Below are positions 57,110 to 64,000 of a DNA stretch of 64,000 bases, piece by piece. How positions within the stretch are numbered: position 1 is the first letter of the stretch; each line of letters starts with the position of its first letter. The stretch spans positions 516,001 to 580,000 of the forward strand of contig JANTUC010000012.1 in NCBI GenBank assembly GCA_026873275.1, read 5' to 3'. Under the pieces are notes generated by a model, which ran no database searches, was not told where the DNA came from, and worked only from the letters and a program-made list of their open reading frames with translations. The DNA comes from Pseudopithomyces maydicus (lineage: Eukaryota > Ascomycota > Dothideomycetes > Pleosporales > Didymosphaeriaceae). Position numbers and translations under genes: made by a program.

Positions 57110-57360
57110 GAGAAATTGATTGTAGTCGTTACCCATGGGCACGTGCACTGTAGTATTTAAAGTCAAATAGAATGTCAATTGCCTAAATGCAATGGAAATG
57201 CGATTCAGTGAAGGAAAAATGTTCATCTAGTTTGTTCACCTCCTTACCTCCGTAAACATAGACCTGAGTTCGTACGTACTTCTTACTTTCTGATTAGTGG
57301 AACAAATCCTACCTCCTCAAACTGTGGAAGGTACAGCGAAGACTAGGTGAGGCCAAGCTC

Positions 57361-58314
57361 TCAGGAACAGATGACATACACCCCCTGCTGGTCTTGGAAC
57401 CAACGAGCGCAGGAGGTACAGTTGAACCTGCGTACTCCGTTTCCACGAATGAGGTCCCGCAGGCATTCCTCTCTGAACTCATGCCCACACGGCTCCACCT
57501 TCCGCACGGTAGTGAGATTGTGTTTCTCCAGGCAAATGTTGCACAGGGCATATAGCGCAGCGATGTGGTCAGTGTGGTGTTGGAGTCTAGACTCAAGGTC
57601 TTCCTGGCTGCCGCTCTGTTTTGGTGATGGGCCGTTCGCGCGCGAATCAGGGGTAGGCTTGCACGGATTAAGCATCGGCGCGCTCGGTCGCAACACCATG
57701 GTCTCATGCACAGACGTTGACAATTTCGGCGCTACTTTTACGGGTTCTTGTGGAGCGATCATCGCAAGCTTTTCCTGGCAGTTGTTCGCGGGTTGATGGT
57801 TTGGTGACGTAGGAGCCACACCATTCAGCCACCGGGTTATCCGCTCGGTAGTCCAACCCGTAGCTTTGAGATCATCAGTGTCACAGGTAGAGATCCGTGG
57901 GATGTCTTCCGGGTTGTTGATTGGAGAGGGAAGATAGTGCCGACTACAGTAGCGAATGCCAGACTTCTGGTCGATTGCTGTAGACAGTGATGGGCACTGA
58001 TAGTCGCCCGAGTCAGTCACTAGCACAGCCTCACAGCGGCGACTACTGTATTCAGAAGTAGGACCATGTTTAGCGCACAGCTGCTTTCCTGTCTTCTCGT
58101 CTATTGTTTCATGAACCTCAGAGCACTGCATGCCACTACCTCTGAATTCGAAGTAAGCCTGGCAACGTGTTTTTGAGAACTGGTCGTGATACGAGCAAAA
58201 ATACCCAGATTCCAGATCCTGGTACATGGCCCCTCGGCGGGGACAGTTGTAGTTGGGATTCTGGGGTATCTTGAAAGCGCACTTAGAACTTGCTGCACGT
58301 GAGGCTTTCATCAC
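57361..58314 (-). CDS. RING-finger protein with three N-terminal Cys/His repeats
   Basis: Single exon, 317 residues. Three consecutive units of about 40 residues each have Cys-x(12-14)-Cys then Cys-x2-His: NYNCPRRGAM...FCSYH, MQCSEVHETI...LCAKH and YQCPSLSTAI...YCSRH, each with a preceding Cys (KCAFK, RCQAY, RCEAV). They look like a repeated zinc-binding module. After a Pro/Ser linker comes a RING: CNICLEKHNL, CGHEFREECL and CTSC (C-x2-C...C-x-H-x4-C...C-x2-C), consistent with an E3 ubiquitin ligase. Frame intact. Substrate unknown. Confidence 0.8.
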   Translation of the reverse strand: MMKASRAASSKCAFKIPQNPNYNCPRRGAMYQDLESGYFCSYHDQFSKTRCQAYFEFRGSGMQCSEVHETIDEKTGKQLCAKHGPTSEYSSRRCEAVLVTDSGDYQCPSLSTAIDQKSGIRYCSRHYLPSPINNPEDIPRISTCDTDDLKATGWTTERITRWLNGVAPTSPNHQPANNCQEKLAMIAPQEPVKVAPKLSTSVHETMVLRPSAPMLNPCKPTPDSRANGPSPKQSGSQEDLESRLQHHTDHIAALYALCNICLEKHNLTTVRKVEPCGHEFREECLRDLIRGNGVRRFNCTSCARWFQDQQGVYVICS

Positions 58315-58566
58315 GTGTGAATGGCACTAGGTTTGGCAGGCAATTGAGCGTGGTGAAAGTATGTATTTCAAATGGTTCATATATAGCGAACCTAAGATAT
58401 AAGAATAAAGCTATTTACAGAATATGAAGCAGCGCTCATCGTTTATTTACAATGACGAAGCGCATTGTGGGTGGTTCTTTGTGTCGCCAAGAGACCTTTG
58501 CTGCAGGCAAGACAAGACAAAAGAAAATAGAACAGAGAGCGCGGGCGAGAAGCCTGGTCAAGCCAT

Positions 58567-59591
58567 CTATTTGTGGGTAAGGAGACCGGGGCGGTAAGGA
58601 AGCTTGTCGTAGTCGCCACCGGAGCTGGGTGCGCGGCCCTGGTACAACAGCTGCAGGTTGCAAGGGTCGACGGGGAAGGTCTGGTCGTTGCCGCTGCGGA
58701 CGAGCTCTCCGTGGGAGATGTCGTTGGTCCAGGTGGCACCGCTGTTGGCCTTGCCGGCGAAGGGGTTGCTCTCGGTGGCAGCGTTGGGGGTCCAGGTTCC
58801 GCCGAGCGAGGTGGCGGTGAAAGACCTGAAGAAACGGCCGCCGGAGCCCATGGCCTCGACGATCATGAGGTACTTGTTGAGACCGGTGAGGGTGTAGACC
58901 TGGACAGCCTCGAAGAGGTTGGCCTGGGTGTCGCTCATGACGACGGTGGAGGTGCTGCCAAAGCTGCCCGGGAAGTTGTTCAGGGGCATCGAGGAGCGGT
59001 AGATCTTGCCGTTGTCGCCGCAGAAGAACAAGTACATGTTCTGGCTGTCACCGATCAGGGTCTGATCGATGGGGCCGGTGCCACTGCCGGAGATGGAGCC
59101 GGTGAAAAGAGGCTGGACAGCTCCCCATCCGTTGGGGTTGGAGGGGTCGGAAGAGGTCCTGTAGGAGAAAGCGGTAGGGCCCCACTGGTAGGCAAGGACC
59201 CAGGTCTTCTTGGGAGCGAAGTAGAAGAGAGTGGGAGCAACAGCAGTGAAGGGGGTTGCGGTCTGGCTGGCGGAGCCCAACTGGCTAAGGCTGCTGACGG
59301 CGCCAAAGGCCATGGAGCCATATTTGCTGCCGTAGTTGGTGGCGTAAACCAGCTGCTTTCCGTTGTAGGGGGCAACGGTGAAGTCCTTGAGGGCGACCCA
59401 TCTGTATAACAGTCAATATATGAAATCAATCTTCATTGAAGGCAAGGGACGTACCCGTTCTTGGGCTGAGCAAGAGCGTTGCTGGACGACCACTTGTAAG
59501 AGGTGGGAAGGTTGCAGGCACGGGGAGTGACGGGCGAGGCGTCGGCAAGAGCAGCCAAAAGGCCGCAAGCGGCGTACTTGATGTTGACCAT
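58567..59591 (-). CDS. GH62 alpha-L-arabinofuranosidase, secreted
   Basis: Two exons, 59591-59455 and 59401-58567, with a 53-bp intron. A signal peptide (MVNIKYAACGLLAALADA) is followed by the GH62 propeller. YKWSSSNALAQPKNGW and VALKDFTVAPYNGK carry the first catalytic Asp region. FYFAPKKTWVLAYQWG, IDQTLIGDSQNMYLFF, CGDNGKIYRSSM, and LFEAVQVYTL with the catalytic Glu region follow, then EAMGSGGRFFRSFTA and DPCNLQLLYQGRAP near the end. About 320 residues, a single-domain enzyme without a carbohydrate-binding module. It removes arabinose side chains from arabinoxylan outside the cell. Frame intact. Confidence 0.95.
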
Positions 59592-59943
59592 GTTTAAAGA
59601 GAGTGAGGTAATGATCTGTAGAGTGTTGATGTGATGATGTACCTAAGTAGCACGAATGTCTTCATCTTTATAGCATCTTGATAATAGCAGGGGGTCCCTC
59701 GGCAAATGACAATATCCCGATGGGGCTACCCACTGTAATGCTTTTCTCCGTCCTGCAATATAATCGTGGGGTGCTAGGAAGAGTGGGCGTTGTTTCAAAG
59801 TACGCTAGGGTACCCCATTGGCTCCATTTGTTTGAAGCCACCGGGTAACGGTTATATGTCGAATCTATTCGACGATAAATCCATTTTCCACGAATCGCGC
59901 ATATGGAATAAGGGAATAGTTCTTGCGGTTGCTCAAGTACATG
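59592..59943 (-). promoter_or_regulatory. GH62 promoter region with TATAAAG box
   Basis: On the minus strand TATAAAG (59666-59672) lies about 75 bp upstream of the GH62 ATG. GTGGGG at about 59766-59771 on the plus strand fits the CreA consensus. No clear GGCTAA-type XlnR site was seen. The same gap holds the GH20 3' UTR. Confidence 0.5.
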
Positions 59944-62221
59944 CTACGCTAAGCTTTCAAGCTTTAATGCGAAGAGTTCGCCTGTCCACCCCGCATTCTG
60001 ACCTCCAAGTTGATGCACCGGCGCCTCAATAGCCATTGGACCCCACTCAAATCTAGCCCCATTAATACCCATTTTTGTGAGGAACTGCTCTTCTGTTCCG
60101 TTATTGACTTTCGCAAATGTTTGGTTTCCTCGCCCGATAATCTCGAGGTCGATGCGCGAAGACAGGGGCAACGAGGTGTTCAGACGATAATAATTCCCTC
60201 CCTGAAACAACGTGATGTTGGGCGTGAGCATGAGCGTCGAATCCCGGCCGGAGATGAGGGTGGCGTTAGTGGGTTCATCTAAAGATGAAAGTAGCATAGA
60301 AACAGAGAGCCTATAGCCTCGCCCTTTCGAGAATAGTGGCGTGGTGACCGTGCAATCATCGATAAGCAAGGACTTTCGGTCAGTTCCCGAACAGTCGCTA
60401 GTGCCGTCGTAGTTATTGCCTGAAACATCGCGCACGTTTGACATTTGGGCGGACTCTCCACCAAACGAATAATCCATGATCACTGACGTTGCGGATGGAA
60501 TTCTACGCTCGAGGTTCTGGCCCGGGATCGATGCCAGGAAGATGCCAAGGAGGGGATCTAGTTCGCCCGCAGTTAAATTCCCGCCCCATTGTTTATCAGC
60601 GAGAGCGGGTATGCCCCTGCGCCAGGCATAATACGTTTCTGAATAGGCTGTTGCGTTAGGGCCATAGTCATTCCAAAGTGGTGCGATTTCTCCTAGAACT
60701 AAAGGCTCTTGTGGAGATGGGTTATTTGAGCTATTGCGAGCATCAAATACGTAACTATTGTCTCATTAGCCATTGCGCGCCTTTGAGCTCATATTTTACT
60801 TACGGGTACCAGAGCCCTCCCCCAGTATTTGGGTTTCCAATAAAAGTTGCAGAGACATTGACTTCAGGCGGGTAACTCCCAGACCATTTGTTGACCACGT
60901 AGAACGTGTCATCTGAATTCAAGACGGTATAGTTATTTCGGATATAATCAAAGAGTGGGTTGTCTTCAAAAAATTCCCAATGCTGGACCGATACGTTCTG
61001 GTAAATGTTGATGTAACTTGAGTCAGTGTATTTGGGTGGGAATGTGCCCCAGATTCTAGTGGACTTGTTCGCTGTGGTTCGAATATGATCGGCCATGGCA
61101 TTAACAAAGATGTTATAGTCGTTTACCTCCGCTGTGTATTCATCGGCGCCAATGTGGACGGTCTTCGTATGAAACCAAGGCAGAAATGTGTCCCATATGG
61201 TCTTCATCGTAGGAATTGTCTCCGGGTGCGAAATGTTGAGAAGACTCAGGTCATCTTCTAGGCCAAGCTCGGGCTTCCATTGTACAAAGACTAACGCGTG
61301 GCCAGGGGCTTCAATTTCCGGGAGGATTGTGACGCCTCTAGCAGCACATGCTGACTGTATCTCGTCGAATTGCTCTCGAGTATAGGATTCGTTCTTATAT
61401 TTGTTTAGACCGGCAACTTGTTCAGAATCCGACCACAGGCGGAAGCGAGCGTAGAGATCTAGAGACCTCTCTCGGCTGTACAGGTTAACGTTATTGTAAA
61501 GATTATCGCTCAGATGGACATGGAAAGTATTCTGCTTGAAAAATGACATGTATCCGCACATTTCGATCAGGAAATCTGGCGGATAAAAGTGACGAGCAGC
61601 ATCTATCATCATCCCTCTCGTGCCCCAACCTGGAGTATCGGTAGAGGTACCATGTGGAATTGAACCATTTCCCAAAAGGGCCTAACTGTTAGCGAATCCA
61701 CCCCCGCTGTAAGGTTCGGAGATACTCACTTGTTGGAGAACTGTCCGAGTACCCCACCATGCTCCCAAGGGACTGGCACCAACAATCTTAATACCCGACT
61801 CCGATACAGATAATGTATAGCCTTCCGCAGACTCTCGTCCTGCAACATCGAGATAGTCACTTGGGTCACCAAGCGTTAATAATATCGATCCATTGGATGC
61901 ACTGGCTTCATCAAGACAGTCAACATTCACGTCAAGACTTCCGAGGTCCTGCGCAAAGGTTTCGGCGAACTCATGCAACGTCGGAGGTATGAGGGTCTCG
62001 CCGTTCAAATCGACCGAGTTGGCAAAGCGACAATCCACGATTATATTGTTGATTTCATTCAATCTGATCTGACCACCTGATGCCACGAATGGCACTGTAG
62101 GGATTCCACGGCCTTGGACTATACATGTTAGATATTTACTTTGTGATTAGAATTGCAGCTTATCCACACCTTGAGCTGAGGCGAGCAGCATTTGGCTGCC
62201 GTACCAATTGAAGCTGCGCAT
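59944..62221 (-). CDS. GH20 beta-N-acetylhexosaminidase with C-terminal lectin-like domain
   Basis: Four exons: 62221-62170, 62118-61730, 61681-60804 and 60754-59944. The N-terminal GH20b-type domain ends LGAWWGTRTVLQQ. The catalytic barrel starts GWGTRGMMIDAARHFYP, contains NTFHVHLSDN, LPEIEAPGHALVFVQW and the catalytic Asp-Glu pair in HIGADEYTAEV, then VQHWEF and PLWNDYG. The last about 200 residues (VIMDYSFGGE, NYDGTSDC, GYRLSVSM, FEWGPMAIEAPVHQLGG, FALKLESLA) look like a concanavalin/LamG-type module. I saw no canonical signal peptide at the ATG at 62221, but SQMLLASAQG is weakly hydrophobic. Releases terminal GlcNAc from chitin or glycans. Frame intact. Confidence 0.93.
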
Positions 62222-62815
62222 CCTGGAAAAGATTTGGTGAAAGACATGAAGCACTGCAGTCGGGCGCATGTTTTTGTATCTTCGAAGCCTGAGGGGTAAC
62301 CCAAGGCTGTGCTATCTAGAGATCGGCATGCAGAGTAGCTAGTCCATGTAACCTTGGAATCTTCAATATCCCTAGAAGTGGGGTTCTTGCGTTGATGCTG
62401 GCGACGAATTCAGTCGTTATCAAGGAATTTCCAGCCATTTTATCCTAATGATGCTGGAGGAATGACGTGCCACGGTGGCGAATCAATTCTACAGCGAAGA
62501 ATGCCTGGAAAGCTTATACAACGCATCGCCTTTTCTTCATATTTATTGGACCTTGTTTTTTCTGGAACGTCAGGTATGAAACACCACAATGGAATCTGCT
62601 GACCACAGTATTAAATATCGAGCCTCCGCTCCTACAAGTGTCCACTGCGCGCAGTGGGGTGTCTTGTCACCAACAGCATAAGCGCTAGTGTGGTCTAATC
62701 CGTGATTGGCTAGATTTGCTCTTCCCCTCATCTCAGGTCACATCCGAGGTCTTCTGCAACATTTCCTTATTCATTCATGCTTAGAGTTTCAAGACAATGC
62801 ATCCTGTTTCCTACA
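62222..62815. other. intergenic, divergent promoters
   Basis: About 590 bp between GH20 and the F-box gene. No repeat or strong motif recognised. Confidence 0.45.
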
Positions 62816-64000
62816 ATGGAACTGCTTCCGAACGAATTACTCGACAATGTCATTTTTCATGTCGCCAACTCAGAAAACACCGAAAACGACCAAGATGCCA
62901 CGAGTCTTGCTAGCTGCTGCAGGGTATCGCGGCGTTTCTATGCAGCTGCTCAACCCTTGCTATACAGTTCTATTCACTTCGAGCTCATGACAGATGAGCC
63001 ATGCCTTCTTTTAAATACTTTCAAATCAAATGTGCATCTGGCTCGAGCAGTGAAATCGCTCTCCATTCAGTGTAGAGCCCCCTGCTCGACCCCAATGCTA
63101 CGCATTAATCAACTACGCGATTTCCTAGCCGAAGCGCTTCCACTGCTTTTGAATCTTCAGGTCTTTAAGAGTGACCATCGTGTCACCACTATAAAGCTCG
63201 TGGAAACTACACTGGTAAGTCCACCAACCAGGCTTTTTCTATGTAAAAAATATTTCAAATATGAATGCGGGAAAGCCTTCCTCATACAGTACATTGATAG
63301 ATGTTCTGACTTGAATCGATCTGTAGTATCACAACGGCGGTTATACTATGGGTATTCCAAAGAACTTGGAAAATATCAAAACTCTCGAGTTATTCGCTGT
63401 CGACTATGTTTACAAGTATAACTATATCCTTCGGCTACCTCGCCTCACACGAGTTGTGCTTCACTCAATGAAGATTATAGACCTTGACGGCGATGATAGA
63501 GCTTTCCCAAACGATTGGGGATGGGTATCGAATACCGTTAAAGAGCTTGAAATTCACCAGGGCTTTAGAACCTGGAACTCCGCTCCATACAGGTTATGGT
63601 CCAATTCGCTACAGGCGCTGGCGAAAAGCTTGCCATCTTTATCATATCTACGACTTTACCACGACGAGTGCACACTGTACCCACGGCAATCCCGCCATCT
63701 TTTAAATTTCTTTACTTCTCAACTGCGCACGTCGTTGCGTAGGTTGGTTATCGAGGACGGCCGAATTGACGCACGACATCCTGAGCTTGGCCATAATTAC
63801 CTTACGGATGATGGCTCGGCCGTACTGGACGAGATCAAAGCTTCAAATGTTGAATACCTCTCCATTGACCTACATACTCTATGCACTACGGTGCATCATA
63901 TGAGTACTGTCCAAGTAATTGAGGCTGCAAGTCTACCCTCCTCACTCCGTCGGCTTCACCTCCGCCACGTTGAGATCAATGACATGTCCAGCGTAGGAGA
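62816..64000 (+). CDS. F-box protein with leucine-rich C-terminus, partial (runs off right edge)
   Basis: The ATG at 62816 gives MELLPNELLDNVIFHV, then SLASCCRVSRRFYAAAQPLLYSSI, the F-box pattern (LP-x-E-[LI]...C-x2-V-[SC]-[RK]-x-[FWL]...P-x-L-[YF]). A 112-bp intron (63215-63326, GTAAGT...TGTAG) joins VETTL to YHNGGYTMGIP, after which the frame stays open to the window end. This part has leucine-rich strands (NLENIKTLELFAVDY, LPSLSYLRLYHDE, SLRRLVIEDGRID, SLRRLHLRHVEI). Likely an SCF ubiquitin-ligase substrate adaptor by family; the C-terminus is missing. Confidence 0.85.

Noticed and set aside
1..64000. tRNA or rRNA genes
   Set aside because: I scanned by eye for GGTTCGAATCC-type T-loops and cloverleaf context and found none convincing; a covariance-model scan would be decisive.

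Overview
The window is nuclear DNA of a filamentous ascomycete (Pezizomycotina). Genes carry short spliceosomal introns (mostly 46-75 bp, GTAAGT/GTACGT-type donors, CTAAC/CTGAC-like branch sites, CAG or TAG acceptors). Families typical of this group are present: fungal rhodopsin-domain membrane proteins, a CYP52-like P450, a DHA-type drug exporter, plant cell-wall and chitin hydrolases, and a ubiquitin-like-domain protein. A Dothideomycete is plausible, but nothing here fixes the class.

Layout. 0-12.8 kb: an edge-truncated FSH1-type serine hydrolase divergent from a cytochrome P450 (possibly the end of a biosynthetic cluster), a secreted subtilisin, a rhodopsin-domain protein, a small hypothetical gene and a secreted protein with a KKPT repeat tract. 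13.3-22.5 kb: a membrane protein of unknown function, an amino-acid permease, about 4 kb of GC-rich sequence without a convincing gene, and an MFS sugar transporter. 24-36.7 kb: a second rhodopsin-domain protein, a small hypothetical, a zinc-ribbon protein, a nucleoside 2-deoxyribosyltransferase-like protein, a U1A/U2B''-type snRNP protein divergent from a Kin28/CDK7 kinase, and a ubiquitin-like-domain protein. 38-44.3 kb: an ankyrin protein and a ten-exon secreted multidomain esterase (CE3-like SGNH domain, about ten FG-GAP repeats, Cys-rich repeats, C-terminal domain). 44.3-49 kb: a gene-free repeat region with a tandem array and about 19 copies of a short motif that resembles an intron 3' end. 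49-64 kb: DGAT2, an STK19 homologue, an MFS exporter, an AMID-like oxidoreductase, a RING protein, GH62 arabinofuranosidase, GH20 hexosaminidase and an F-box protein that runs off the right edge.

Two points stand out. First, eleven genes need one to three frame shifts to restore their family sequence. Almost all of these sit at short homopolymers and every one can be explained as lost bases; the essential kinase Kin28 is among them. This looks like a systematic base-calling or assembly artefact rather than pseudogenes. Second, the 44.7-48.8 kb repeat region, with an outlying copy at 37.4 kb, holds a repeat family that I do not recognise.

The genes do not form one pathway. Nutrient acquisition is the commonest theme: protease, CE3-like esterase, GH62, GH20, amino-acid permease and sugar transporter. 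Core housekeeping genes (snRNP, TFIIH kinase, DGAT2, STK19) are interspersed.
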